Below, in pieces: positions 35,347 through 43,809 of a stretch of 64,000 nucleotides of DNA. Each line of letters starts with the position of its first letter. Within the stretch, counting starts at the first letter, position 1. The position numbers and the translations under genes were made by a program. Below the pieces are notes generated by a model. It had not been told where the DNA came from. It did no database searches and saw only the letters and a list, made by a program, of their open reading frames with translations. This DNA is from Bradyrhizobium diazoefficiens (GTDB taxonomy: Bacteria; Pseudomonadota; Alphaproteobacteria; Rhizobiales; Xanthobacteraceae): assembly GCF_016616425.1 (NCBI RefSeq), contig NZ_CP067101.1:3906001-3970000 (forward strand), in the 5' to 3' direction.

Positions 35347-37047
35347 ATGTTCGACATCGCTGTCCCGGCCATGATCGGCGTCGCGCTGATCGTCGTCCTC
35401 GGGATCGTCTTCACTATCCTTTACAAGCGCGCCACGCGCGACGAAGCCTTCGTGCGCACCGGGCTGGGTGGCAAGAAGGTCGTGCTCGACGGCGGCGCCA
35501 TGATCCTGCCGATCTTCCACTCCTATGCCAGCGTCAATCTGAAGACGCTGCGGCTCACCGTGGAGCGCAAGGAGCGGGAATCCCTCATCACCAAGGACCG
35601 CTTGCGCGTCGACATCGTCGCCGAGTTCTACGTGCGCGTCCGGCCGGACGAGGAGAGCATCGCGCTCGCGAGCCAGACACTGGGCGCGCTGACCAACGAT
35701 GCGGAGGCACTGCGCAACCAGGTCGAGGCGAAATTCGTCGACGGTCTGCGCTCGGTGGCCGCGACCATGAGCATCCTGGAGCTTCAGGAGAAGCGTTCGG
35801 ACTTCGTCAAGCATGTGCAGTCCACCGTCGAGTCCGATGTGAAATCGAACGGACTCGAGCTTGAATCGGTGTCGCTGACCAAGCTGGACCAGACCGACGT
35901 CAAGTTCTTCAACCCGGAGAACTTCTTCGACGCCGAGGGCCTGACCCAATTGAAGACGGTCACCGAGACCCGGCGGCGCGACCGCAACGCCATCGTGCGC
36001 GACAACGAGGTGGCGATTGCCCAGAAGGATCTCGAGGCGCGCCAGCAGACCCTGACTATCGAACGTACCAAGAAGGAAGCCGAGCTGTCGCAGGAACGCG
36101 ACATCGCCAACAAGACCGCGAGCACGAGAGCCGAGGTCGCGACCGCCACGCAGACCGCGCGCCTCACTGAGGAGAATGCCCGCATCGATACCGACCGGGC
36201 CGTTGCCGAGAAGGAGGCCGGCGCCAAGCAGGTCAAGGAAACCGCTGTGATCGAGTCGGACCTGGCGATCAACAAGCGCAAGACCGATGCCCAGCGCGAG
36301 ATCCAGATCGCGACGCAGGAGAACGAGATCCAGATCGCCGCCAAGAGCAAGCAGACCTCGGAAGCCGTCGCCGAGGCCAAGACCGCCGAGGCGATCGCCG
36401 TCTCCGCGGAGGAAAAGGTGGTGACCGCGCGCGCGGTCGAGGTCGCCGATCGTGCCCGTCTGACCCAGGTGCTCGCTGCGCGGACCGAGGCCGAGCGCAA
36501 GTCGACCGAGGTGATCGTGGCTGCCGAAGCCGAGAAGAAGGCGTCGCTCGACCGCGCCGAGGCCGTCACGACGCTGGCTACCGCCGAAGCCGAGTCCAAC
36601 AAGATCAAGGCAGCTGGCGTCAGGAACATCGGCGAGGCCGAAGCCGCCGTCATCACCATGAAGAACGAGGCCCGGAACAAGCTCGGCAGCAACGTCATCG
36701 ATTTCGAGATCGCCAAGAAGCGGATCGAGATCATGCCGTCGGCACTGGCCGAGATGGTCAAGCCCATCGCCAACCTCAAGGACGTCCGTATCCTGCACAC
36801 CGGCGGCGCATTCGGCGGCAATGGTGCCGGCGGAGGCAATGTCGGCTTCGGCGAAGGACTCGCCGGCGAGCTCTTGAAGGTGCACGCGCTGCGCCCGATG
36901 ATCGACGAGATTCTGCGCCAGGGCGGCTTTGCGCCCGGCGAGGATCCCGTGAAGGCGCTGGTCGGCGCCGTGACCGGGAAGGGCAACGGCGCGGTCGCGG
37001 GCACATCCCCGGCCGTCGCCCTCGAAAAAACCGAGGCCGCCGAGTAG
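35347..37047 (+). CDS. Flotillin family protein, YqiK type
   Basis: 566 residues from ATG 35347, with GGAG at 35337-35340. One N-terminal membrane segment (about 5-26) is followed by an SPFH/Band-7 domain (about 40-200; GGKKVVLDGGAMILPIFHS, LRVDIVAEFYVRVRP). A very long Glu/Ala/Lys coiled coil (about 215-470) and the flotillin C-terminal domain (EIMPSALAEMVKPIANL) complete it. Flotillins assemble into cage-like scaffolds for membrane microdomains and are part of envelope-stress networks. With a PspA-like and a YqiJ-like protein upstream this looks like a membrane-maintenance unit. tRNA-Asn follows 121 bp downstream. Confidence 0.9.
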   Translation: MFDIAVPAMIGVALIVVLGIVFTILYKRATRDEAFVRTGLGGKKVVLDGGAMILPIFHSYASVNLKTLRLTVERKERESLITKDRLRVDIVAEFYVRVRPDEESIALASQTLGALTNDAEALRNQVEAKFVDGLRSVAATMSILELQEKRSDFVKHVQSTVESDVKSNGLELESVSLTKLDQTDVKFFNPENFFDAEGLTQLKTVTETRRRDRNAIVRDNEVAIAQKDLEARQQTLTIERTKKEAELSQERDIANKTASTRAEVATATQTARLTEENARIDTDRAVAEKEAGAKQVKETAVIESDLAINKRKTDAQREIQIATQENEIQIAAKSKQTSEAVAEAKTAEAIAVSAEEKVVTARAVEVADRARLTQVLAARTEAERKSTEVIVAAEAEKKASLDRAEAVTTLATAEAESNKIKAAGVRNIGEAEAAVITMKNEARNKLGSNVIDFEIAKKRIEIMPSALAEMVKPIANLKDVRILHTGGAFGGNGAGGGNVGFGEGLAGELLKVHALRPMIDEILRQGGFAPGEDPVKALVGAVTGKGNGAVAGTSPAVALEKTEAAE

Positions 37048-37168
37048 ACCGTTCCGTTGCGGCGAACTGGCCGGTGTGGACGCGTTTGCGGAGGACGACG
37101 AATTCGTCCTTTGCAAGCGCAAGCGGCTTTGTTATACGCAGCCGCGCGCGAACGACTGGTTCGCCTTT

Positions 37169-37243
37169 TCCTCGGTAGCTCAGCGGTAGAGCATCCGACT
37201 GTTAATCGGATGGTCGCTGGTTCGAATCCAGCCCGGGGAGCCA
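37169..37243 (+). tRNA. tRNA-Asn (GTT), integration target
   Basis: 75-nt cloverleaf. The acceptor arm TCCTCGG pairs with CCGGGGA, the anticodon stem ATCCGA/TCGGAT encloses CTGTTAA (anticodon GTT), the T arm is GCTGG/CCAGC around TTCGAAT, and CCA is encoded. The last 18 bp recur at 44704-44721, marking it as the attachment site of a genomic island. Confidence 0.97.
37226..37243 (+). repeat. attL, 18-bp direct repeat
   Basis: ATCCAGCCCGGGGAGCCA, the 3' end of tRNA-Asn including CCA, identical to 44704-44721. Flanking bases differ on both sides. Confidence 0.88.
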
Positions 37244-37310
37244 TTTTACCGCCCTTCACCTCTGAAATCGTTGACAAAGCAGGCGAAATCGCCTCCCATG
37301 CTCTCAAAGT

Positions 37311-37320
37311 CTCTACACAA
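37311..37320 (+). repeat. Putative integrase arm-type site near attL
   Basis: CTCTACACAA lies 67 bp inside attL. The same 10-mer occurs twice near attR (44604-44613 and 44627-44636), the nearer copy also 67 bp inside. Matching spacing at both ends suggests integrase arm-type binding sites. Confidence 0.5.
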
Positions 37321-37342
37321 TGAACCCCACAATCCTGAGATC

Positions 37343-38809
37343 ATGGCCCGTCTGTCGAACCTGCGCTATCTCACCCGCACCCCCACGGGCATGTTCGGTA
37401 TCCGAATCCGAGTGCCACGGGACATTCAGGCCCAAATAGGCTGCGGCGAGGTATGGCAGACGCTGGGAACTGACGACCCCGGAAAGGTGGAACTCCTCCA
37501 CGCCCAAGCCGTCGCCGCCGTGAAGGCGCGGTTTGCCGATGCCAAGCGCAAGACTGGTCTCGGGCATGACGTGATCTTCGCCCAAGTCCTGCACCAGCTT
37601 CGGAACAAAGGTCTCCAAGTTAGCGATCAGGGCGTTGTCACGCCGCCCCGCCACGACCCGAGCGACCCCCGGGATGATCCACGGGATGCTATGTCTGTCG
37701 CCGCCGATGCTACGCTCGCGGACGCGGGCTTCTCTGATGAGGAGGAGTTAGCCACCGCACTGGCCGCCTACCCGAAGGGCAAGGCCCCTGCAAACCTGCA
37801 ACGGGTGTCCACCACGCTTGCCGTGCTGGCTGGCGCTCCCCGGCGTCTCACGTTCTCATACTGCCTGTCGGTCTTTCTTGCGAAGAAGGCGAGGAAGCGG
37901 GACACCAGCAAAAGGGATTGGATCAGGTACGAGGCCGCAGCCAAGCGGTTTGTGGCTCGCCTCATCGATCATCTCGGCGGTGACAGAGAGATCACCGCTG
38001 TCACCCGCGACGAGGCAGAGGAGCATGTCGAAAAGTTAGAAGATGCTGGCCTTAAACCCGCTTCCGTCGAGCGGGAAGTCAAGTTTCTCAGCACCCTCGT
38101 TTCGTGGACGATCCGCAAGCATACGCTTGCCGCTGCGAATCCGTTCGAGAAGCTGGAGATAGCCACCCCCGCCGATTACGATGACACTGGCGTTTCGTTC
38201 GAGCGCTCTGAGGTACGGACGCTGCTCGCCAGCACCGGGACGCTCAACGATGAAGCTCAAGAGATCGCCCGCCTACTTGCCTGTACCGGCTCACGGATGG
38301 CCGAGATCACCGGCCTTCTAGTGAAGGACGTGCTAGCGTCAGCCACCGTTCTGGACATTCGCTTCAACTCCATCCGCCGCCTCAAGAACCTGTCATCTGT
38401 CCGACAGACGCCCATCGTTGATGCAGCCTGTGTCGAAGCTCTCAAGGCCCGCGTCAAAGGACGCAAGCCTTCTGATCCGGTGTTTCCTCGTTATGGGAAT
38501 GAGGATGGTGCAGCCAACGTGTCCGCCGTAGTGAGCAAGTGGCTGACCAAGATCAAGCTCCGCGACCCGAAAGCCACCAAGCCCAAAACAGCCCACAGCC
38601 TGCGCCACACCTTCGAAGATGTCCTTCGCGAAGTCGAAAAGTCCAAGACCATTCGCGATATGATACAGGGCCACACTGCTGGTGACGCCGCGTCGGACTA
38701 CGGCTCGGATGAACTGATCAAGATCAAACGCGAGGCAATGGAGAGGGCATGGCATCTCATAATACCGACCGCCACGCTGACCGTTGTCGGGCCTGACCAC
38801 AGCCACTGA
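37343..38809 (+). CDS. int: Tyrosine integrase of the island
   Basis: 488 residues from ATG 37343 (MARLSNLRYLTRTPTGMFGI); in-frame starts from 37271 are possible but would overlap the putative arm site. The N-terminal 60 residues resemble the DNA-binding module of phage-type integrases that begins with a 'YLTRRPTGYYRIRVP'-like stretch. A core-binding SAM-like region lies at about 170-275 and the catalytic domain at about 290-470. Catalytic residues visible are R318 in TGSRMAEITGL, H418 and R421 in HSLRHTF, the His of IQGHTAGD and the Tyr of DYGSDE. It lies 99 bp inside attL, pointing into the island, so it probably catalyses integration at tRNA-Asn. Confidence 0.9.
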   Translation: MARLSNLRYLTRTPTGMFGIRIRVPRDIQAQIGCGEVWQTLGTDDPGKVELLHAQAVAAVKARFADAKRKTGLGHDVIFAQVLHQLRNKGLQVSDQGVVTPPRHDPSDPRDDPRDAMSVAADATLADAGFSDEEELATALAAYPKGKAPANLQRVSTTLAVLAGAPRRLTFSYCLSVFLAKKARKRDTSKRDWIRYEAAAKRFVARLIDHLGGDREITAVTRDEAEEHVEKLEDAGLKPASVEREVKFLSTLVSWTIRKHTLAAANPFEKLEIATPADYDDTGVSFERSEVRTLLASTGTLNDEAQEIARLLACTGSRMAEITGLLVKDVLASATVLDIRFNSIRRLKNLSSVRQTPIVDAACVEALKARVKGRKPSDPVFPRYGNEDGAANVSAVVSKWLTKIKLRDPKATKPKTAHSLRHTFEDVLREVEKSKTIRDMIQGHTAGDAASDYGSDELIKIKREAMERAWHLIIPTATLTVVGPDHSH

Positions 38810-38820
38810 GCCTCATTAGC

Positions 38821-38845
38821 CCCGGCTGACACCATGCCAGCCGGG
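38821..38845. terminator. Hairpin between int and the convergent operon
   Basis: CCCGGCTG (38821-38828) and CAGCCGGG (38838-38845) form a perfect 8-bp stem with a 9-nt loop, 11 bp after the integrase stop, between convergent genes. No T-tract on either strand; could serve either direction. Confidence 0.45.
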
Positions 38846-38965
38846 TCCTGTCCATGGGGGCAGGGCGTGATGGCGCTAACGGCCACCACACTCCGGTCCC
38901 ATGTCCTTCACCCGCTTGATCGCTTCCTCACGGGCAGCCGTGGTGAAGAACGGGCATGGCCGCGA

Positions 38966-39739
38966 TCAGGCCCGTGCATATTGCCGAGCCAAGGTCACGA
39001 TGTGTTTCCACGTCACGCCCTTGCTCTTGCCGGTCATGCGTTTGATGCCATGATCAATCACAAGATTCTTGATGGCCGCGCTGTTGTCCGCCAGCCGGTT
39101 CAATTCGTCATAGTCAGCCTGACCAAGCTCTCGCATCGCCGCTGCCTGTCCGACTGACACAACCTGCTGCACTGACCCGAAGGCAGCATCCTTGCTGATG
39201 CCTCGCTGCTGCAAGCCAGTCCAGATCACGTCATCCTGTGCAAGCTCCCCGGTCAGAATGTCCTTTCCGAGTTCAGTGGCAGCATCCTGATCAAGTCCGG
39301 TGTGCATCGCTACTGCCGTGACAACGTTGTCCATCGCCACGCGCTCCGCATCCGTGGCGCGGCCATCATCGCCCTTCCGGGTATCGACAACAGCATCGTC
39401 ATCAGTAGCATCGTCTCCCGGAGCCTTGGGCGTCACAGCCTCGCTGGCCGCCGTAGCATCCACGCTGATCTTGACACCCGCCGCCCTGGCCTGAGCCACG
39501 GTCATCGGAACGCCAGCCACTTCTACAATGTCGGTCGATTGAATATCGGCCTCAGAAAAGACAGCCCGTCGCGCTCCGGTCTGCCCATCAAGCACCGATG
39601 GCCCGGTGCTGCCGAAGTCCTCTGAGGAGATGAAGTTGGAGCCGCCGTGATCGTTGATGCGCTCTGTGCTAATGGTTGTGGTGATCTCTCCGCTGGCGTT
39701 GGCAGGGGAGCTATGGATGTCACACGTATAAACTGGCAT
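38966..39739 (-). CDS. Island protein of unknown function
   Basis: 257 residues, last gene of the six-gene minus-strand operon. The N-terminal third is Ser/Thr/Gly-rich (MPVYTCDIHSSPANASGEI), the middle is acidic and probably disordered (APGDDATDDDAVVDTRKGDD), and the C-terminal half is helical, ending in a basic segment (GIKRMTGKSKGVTWKHIV). Near 75 it has VEVAGVPMTVAQARAAGV, a pattern seen in short beta-alpha modules of phage-encoded proteins. No family recognised. It starts 19 bp after the upstream gene's stop. Codon usage looks normal for coding DNA. Confidence 0.65.
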   Translation of the reverse strand: MPVYTCDIHSSPANASGEITTTISTERINDHGGSNFISSEDFGSTGPSVLDGQTGARRAVFSEADIQSTDIVEVAGVPMTVAQARAAGVKISVDATAASEAVTPKAPGDDATDDDAVVDTRKGDDGRATDAERVAMDNVVTAVAMHTGLDQDAATELGKDILTGELAQDDVIWTGLQQRGISKDAAFGSVQQVVSVGQAAAMRELGQADYDELNRLADNSAAIKNLVIDHGIKRMTGKSKGVTWKHIVTLARQYARA

Positions 39740-39757
39740 GGTGTTGGTTCTCTCTCG

Positions 39758-40126
39758 TTACTGTTTGTTGATTGCCCATTGGTCTTCTTCGTCGTCATCG
39801 GCATCATCGAAGGTGGGGAAGGGCAGCTTGCCGATCTTCTCCATGAGTGCCTGCTGTCGGTCGTCCTTGTCCTTGGGTGACAAGTCCTCAGACCCGCTGG
39901 CCAAGTCCGCCGACGCTTCGATGAACTTGATCACCGCCGCCGCCGTGGATGCCGTGATCTCCCTCTGCCCGTTCATGATCAGGGAGAGTTCGTTCTGGAT
40001 CACCGTGTCGAGCTTCCGCCACGCTTCCAAGGCAGAGCGCTTGATGTCGCTCTTGCCGATTGTGGGCGTGGCGGTGATGGTCTGATCAGGCTTGGGCTGC
40101 TTCTTAGTCTTGGGTGCCGCTGCCAT
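39758..40126 (-). CDS. Island protein of unknown function
   Basis: 122 residues from ATG 40126, one base after the upstream stop (TGAGATG); a GTG at 40135 is also in frame. The N-terminus is Lys/Pro/Thr-rich, the middle helical (SALEAWRKLDTVIQNELSLI), and the C-terminus strongly acidic (FDDADDDEEDQWAINKQ). Size and helix content recall small phage packaging or DNA-binding accessory proteins, but there is no motif to support that. Tight spacing shows it is translated with its neighbours. Confidence 0.6.
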   Translation of the reverse strand: MAAAPKTKKQPKPDQTITATPTIGKSDIKRSALEAWRKLDTVIQNELSLIMNGQREITASTAAAVIKFIEASADLASGSEDLSPKDKDDRQQALMEKIGKLPFPTFDDADDDEEDQWAINKQ

Positions 40127-40127
40127 C

Positions 40128-40373
40128 TCAGTCACCGTCCTGATTGGTCAGACCTTGCTGACGCAGTGGCTTGAAGCCATAGACGGGCCTGTCACCTTTC
40201 AGAGCGTCATCGTCATGGCCACCGGCCTTGCGGCTACGGTGCAGGATGTCCCTGAACTTCTGCGCCTCCGCCTTGGCGTTGGCGGTCAGGATTTCTGGAT
40301 CATTATAGGGTTCGAACTTGGCAGGGCGCTGGATAGAAGGAACGCCAGCGGGTGCTTTCGAGGTCCGCGCCAT
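40128..40373 (-). CDS. Small island protein of unknown function
   Basis: 81 residues, beginning MARTSKAPAGVPSIQRPAKF. Basic and Pro-rich at the start, then a helix containing NAKAEAQKFRDILHRSRKAG. Its ATG shares a base with the stop of the preceding gene (TAATG read on the minus strand, 40375-40371), a clear sign of coupled translation. No family recognised; possibly nucleic-acid binding from its charge. Confidence 0.55.
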   Translation of the reverse strand: MARTSKAPAGVPSIQRPAKFEPYNDPEILTANAKAEAQKFRDILHRSRKAGGHDDDALKGDRPVYGFKPLRQQGLTNQDGD

Positions 40374-40894
40374 TACGCTGCAATCTCTACCGCACGGTTC
40401 GCCTGTCCGACCCGGTTAGCCAGTGCCCAAACCGCGTCAGCCGTTTTGGAAACAGTGCCGGGATGGCTCAACTCCGTAATGGCCCTATCGAGTATGGTCA
40501 CGCTGCGGTAGCGCTTGAAGATCGGGGAATCATCGGACAGCGCTTTCAGGTCATGGTCTGACAATTCGATTCTGTGGATGCTGTCCCATTCCTCCTGCCT
40601 GCTCTCGGTCAGCCTCTCGATAGCCGCCTTGATCGCAGCCTTGGCTATGTCAGTATCTTTTGCAAAGAGCGCGACAATGCGGGCAGGGTCTGCGCCGGGA
40701 GCGGGCGGCAAAAGGCCGGTCAGCGCCTTCTTGGCCTGCTCGAATGCACCTCGCGTGAACGGGTGCTTGCCACGCCGTCCTCGCTTGTAGCTGCGATGCG
40801 TGATGACGATCTCATGCAGCTTGAACGCTGCGTCGATGATGGCGATCTCCTCAGGTGAGAAGTTGGTGACGATGGTGGTAATGGTATCGTTCAT
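40373..40894 (-). CDS. Island protein of unknown function
   Basis: 173 residues from ATG 40894 (MNDTITTIVTNFSPEEIAII). The open frame extends upstream to 41038, but that part is a shadow of the preceding gene. Mostly helical, with a basic stretch HRSYKRGRRGKHPF near 38-51 and a C-terminal helix of Ala/Val/Asn. The start overlaps the preceding stop (ATGA, 40894-40891), so it is translationally coupled. No family recognised. Confidence 0.65.
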   Translation of the reverse strand: MNDTITTIVTNFSPEEIAIIDAAFKLHEIVITHRSYKRGRRGKHPFTRGAFEQAKKALTGLLPPAPGADPARIVALFAKDTDIAKAAIKAAIERLTESRQEEWDSIHRIELSDHDLKALSDDSPIFKRYRSVTILDRAITELSHPGTVSKTADAVWALANRVGQANRAVEIAA

Positions 40895-41751
40895 TTCGAT
40901 TGTTCTTCCATTGATTGATAGTCTCGCAGGGTCTCTGCGATCATGTCGTCGCTGATCCAGTTGGCGGGCAGCGCTTCTCTCAGGGCGAGGAAGACACGCT
41001 TGCCCACGGCCACCCGCACGTATGGCGTTGGCCTCCAACGATCTGTGACGGGGATTTCAGCAGTGACCTTCTGCATCGGTCCCTCGCTGGCGGGAAAACA
41101 GGACCGCATGACCCATCGGGTGCTGGTCCTGAACTTGGTTTCTTGGATGTGCGAACACCACACTGCGGTTCGGCCGACAGTGGTGTGCAGTAATCGGGGC
41201 AGGTGGGCTTTCTGGCCCTCATAGAAACACCGTGCCCATAGTTCGAGCGTCATGGCTTCGATCAGGAGACGATAGGCCAGCCTGTCAAAGTCCTGCCGCC
41301 TACTGAGCCACGCCCAAACGATCTGGCTCTTGCCCTTGGTGGTGAGGGAGTGGGCCTCACGCCTGATCTGCGCAGGCTTGAGGGCATTGCTGACCGGCTC
41401 TCGCAGCTTCCGCTTGATCGCGGCGGTCAGGAGGGCAAGCAATCGGTCAGCAGACTTGCTCTGGCTTGCAGCGTCCAGATAGCGAGCGACGGCTCGCCGT
41501 GCTGCCTTCCGCTGTTTGCCACGGGGCATCGGGTGCCATGCGTGACCAGCCTCCCGCTGTCTCCAATGATGCTTGGTGCAGAGATTGCCAAGGTTCTCAG
41601 GGCCTACCTGTGTCGAGCAGCCGGGAACGGTGCAGAAACGGTGCGGGTCCAGCTTGGCCTTACGCTTGCGGAGATCGTCTGCTCCTACTTCAAAACTCCA
41701 TTTCGTTTTCGCTGGCTTCTTCCTGTCCAGCGTGATCGTGCTGTTGGTCAT
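40891..41751 (-). CDS. Island protein with HNH-type zinc finger
   Basis: 286 residues. Near 40-70 it has CTVPGCSTQVG...NLCTKHHWRQREAGH, a C-x4-C-x11-C-x2-H arrangement very like the zinc-finger start of many phage HNH endonucleases and related DNA-binding proteins. I do not see the HNH catalytic core itself. The rest is helical and basic (KRKLREPVSNALKPAQIRRE), followed by a beta-rich stretch (AVWCSHIQETKFRTSTRWVM). It overlaps the ParB-like gene by 62 bp; no later in-frame ATG keeps the zinc site. Could be a DNA-binding or nuclease-like protein; function not assigned. Confidence 0.65.
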   Translation of the reverse strand: MTNSTITLDRKKPAKTKWSFEVGADDLRKRKAKLDPHRFCTVPGCSTQVGPENLGNLCTKHHWRQREAGHAWHPMPRGKQRKAARRAVARYLDAASQSKSADRLLALLTAAIKRKLREPVSNALKPAQIRREAHSLTTKGKSQIVWAWLSRRQDFDRLAYRLLIEAMTLELWARCFYEGQKAHLPRLLHTTVGRTAVWCSHIQETKFRTSTRWVMRSCFPASEGPMQKVTAEIPVTDRWRPTPYVRVAVGKRVFLALREALPANWISDDMIAETLRDYQSMEEQSK

Positions 41752-42616
41752 TGTCCTCTTGCTGTTGCTGTATTAGTTCATCCTCCTCCTCATCGTCCGC
41801 ACCAAGGTCCATCCAGGCAGCGCTCCCGTTCATTAGAGCGGGGAGCTTGTCATCCACCAACGTGATGGCACGGGCAAAGATGTGAGCTTTCTTGTGAAGG
41901 CCGCCGAAGTTGCGCAGGAGCAGCGTCGCCATGCGGCGAGCCTCCTGCATTTCATAGTCATCCCAATCGCCTTCGAACTTCTGGCCGCCCCTGATGTTTC
42001 GCCACGTCTCGCCAGCGAGAACATAGCGGTGAGCCTGTTCGTCGGCGGGATTGTCCGCCTCAAGCTGCTCCCGGAGCTTCTTCCGCATGGTGGTCAGGAT
42101 GCGGTCGCCTACGCCAGACGCACGGCAAATCCGCTCCACGGTCAGCCCGCCGATGCAGACAAGCCGCCAAGCGAAGTTGAGCCTGTCATCCTGCTTCATC
42201 TGGAGCTTGTTCTTATGGTTGTCCCGTCCAGCAAGCTCTATGGCCTCAACGAGCGTCCCCTTGAACTCAACGCAGGGAATCGACACGGCGGCCTTGCCGT
42301 GATGGCGTTTGTACGCCTCAAGTCGATGGTGACCGTCGATGACGTAGAAGCGCTGTCCGCCATACCAGACCGTGATGGGGTCGAGCGGTTCACCTTTCGA
42401 TGCTCTCAGAACCTTCATCAGGTCGCGGACGAACTGGTCACTGTCGGCTTGGTTGCCCTCCAGCGAGCGGGGTTGGAATACAGCGGTGCGTTTGGAGACT
42501 TGGCGCAGCGGAATGCTGGTTAGCTCCCCGTTGGCATAGGCTGGCCTTGGTCGGGGCGCTTCCGCCTCCCGTTCAAGGTCTTTCATCGCCTCAGAGAGGC
42601 TGATTTGTTTGGTCAT
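41690..42616 (-). CDS. ParB/Sulfiredoxin-domain protein of the island
   Basis: 308 residues from ATG 42616 (MTKQISLSEAMKDLEREAEA); the frame is open to 42772, but the extra part looks non-coding. The N-terminal half carries a ParB nuclease-like domain with DPITVWYGGQRFYVIDGHHR (R/H-containing box) followed by LEAYKRHHG and VPCVEFKG-like strand (SIPCVEFKG). A helical region with a helix-turn-helix-like stretch (LTVERICRASGVGDRILTTM) follows. The C-terminus is acidic and Gln-rich (EEEDELIQQQQEDNDQQ). ParB-domain proteins of phages and islands range from partition factors to DNA-modification or transcription factors. No ParA gene is present. First gene of the operon. Confidence 0.75.
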   Translation of the reverse strand: MTKQISLSEAMKDLEREAEAPRPRPAYANGELTSIPLRQVSKRTAVFQPRSLEGNQADSDQFVRDLMKVLRASKGEPLDPITVWYGGQRFYVIDGHHRLEAYKRHHGKAAVSIPCVEFKGTLVEAIELAGRDNHKNKLQMKQDDRLNFAWRLVCIGGLTVERICRASGVGDRILTTMRKKLREQLEADNPADEQAHRYVLAGETWRNIRGGQKFEGDWDDYEMQEARRMATLLLRNFGGLHKKAHIFARAITLVDDKLPALMNGSAAWMDLGADDEEEDELIQQQQEDNDQQHDHAGQEEASENEMEF

Positions 42617-42810
42617 TCGTTCTTTCTTGTTCGACCCTAACTCTGGATAAAGAGAATAACATTCCACAGACACATGGCTCTGTGAAAGATTATTGTTGTA
42701 GGGTTCGGTTGGGTTTAGGTCCGCTTCGGGACCGGCTGACCCGCACGGCACAGGGAGCCGGTCGGGTTCCAACCCGCACAGGGCGGGTATAGGATATGCG
42801 GGTAGGTTCC

Positions 42811-43128
42811 GCGTTCTGTGATTTCCAGTTCCGCGTCGTATTAGTTCCGGGCAGGAACTCCCACATCTTGTGATATCGCAAACCCCGGCCGGAATGGCTC
42901 CCGCCAGCGTTCTGTGATTTTCAGTATGCGAGGGGTATTCGATGGCCTCTCAGAAGGTCAGGGAGATTCACCCAGCGGCCTAACGCAGCGGACGCTGCGG
43001 AGTGCCCTCCAGCCGTGAGCCTCTCCACGGCCGCTAGAATCGCTCTTAGGGCCTACGCCCGGTCTGATGCCCTCCCGGCCCCCGACACAAGATATTGGAG
43101 GAGAGGGCGTTCTGTGATTTCAGTATAC
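42811..43128 (+). repeat. Short repeat family TGTGATTTTCAGTATCCG, copies 1-3
   Basis: Three same-orientation copies at 42811-42830, 42907-42930 and 43107-43128, each starting GCGTTCTGTGATTT and continuing CAGT(A)T. They lie in the 532-bp gene-free stretch between the ParB-like gene and the resolvase gene. The stretch also holds an 8-bp inverted repeat GACCGGCT/AGCCGGTC (42730-42763). Two more copies lie beyond the resolvase. Confidence 0.7.
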
Positions 43129-43148
43129 TAGGGATAACCCAGAAACCC

Positions 43149-43787
43149 TCACAGTCCCCACGTCGCGAGCTGCTGTTCAACGCTGGCCGGGTTCTGCCTG
43201 ATCCTCGCCACCGCCATCCGCTGCAAGCCCACAGTCTTAGCGATTTGGCTGGCGTTCATCGTGCCTTGGTCCGCGAGGGCCAGCACCTTCTCAACCTGCT
43301 GACGGGTGAACGTTGGCTTGCGTCCGCGATACGCTGTCGGCCTCTCAGCCTTGGCGTGAGCAATGCCAGCCTTCTGCGCATCCTTCGTCGCTTCTGCCTG
43401 CGCTTGCGCAGTCGCAGCCATGAAGCCAATCAGCGCATCTCTCACCGCCATCTGCATAGGATCGGTGGTAGCACCATCAAAGGCCGTGTTGTTGATCACC
43501 GTCCTGATGACGACACCACGGCGCATGAACTCCCTGATGGTGTCCACCACATCGATGTAGTTGCGGCCAAGCCGGTCCACCCATCGCACAACGAGGGTGT
43601 CACCCTTCCTCAACTTATCGAACAACCGCCTGCCTTGCGGACGCTCCGCAAGCTTGGTGCTGACACCGCTCACACCGTCGTCGGACAGGACTTCGTCAAT
43701 CTCGAATCCCGCCGCCTTGGCCTGTTGAGCCTGATGCTCAATGGTCTGATCGCTGGTCGAAACGCGAGCATAGAAGATGGTCGCCAT
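43149..43787 (-). CDS. Serine recombinase (resolvase/invertase)
   Basis: 212 residues from ATG 43787 (MATIFYARVSTSDQTIEHQ). The catalytic Ser is S10 in YARVSTSDQ, with conserved VRWVDRLGRNYIDVV and a C-terminal Hin-like helix-turn-helix (RGRKPTFTRQQVEKVLALADQG, shortened: GRKPTFTRQQVEKVL; SQIAKTVGLQRMAVARI). The length is normal for the small resolvase/invertase group, so it probably resolves cointegrates or inverts DNA at sites within or beside the island. The frame is open to 43895, but homology starts at 43787. Three GTGATCAC-like palindromes lie just upstream and may be its sites. Confidence 0.9.
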   Translation of the reverse strand: MATIFYARVSTSDQTIEHQAQQAKAAGFEIDEVLSDDGVSGVSTKLAERPQGRRLFDKLRKGDTLVVRWVDRLGRNYIDVVDTIREFMRRGVVIRTVINNTAFDGATTDPMQMAVRDALIGFMAATAQAQAEATKDAQKAGIAHAKAERPTAYRGRKPTFTRQQVEKVLALADQGTMNASQIAKTVGLQRMAVARIRQNPASVEQQLATWGL

Positions 43788-43809
43788 TGGTGTGCCCCTG
43801 CCTGAGAGA

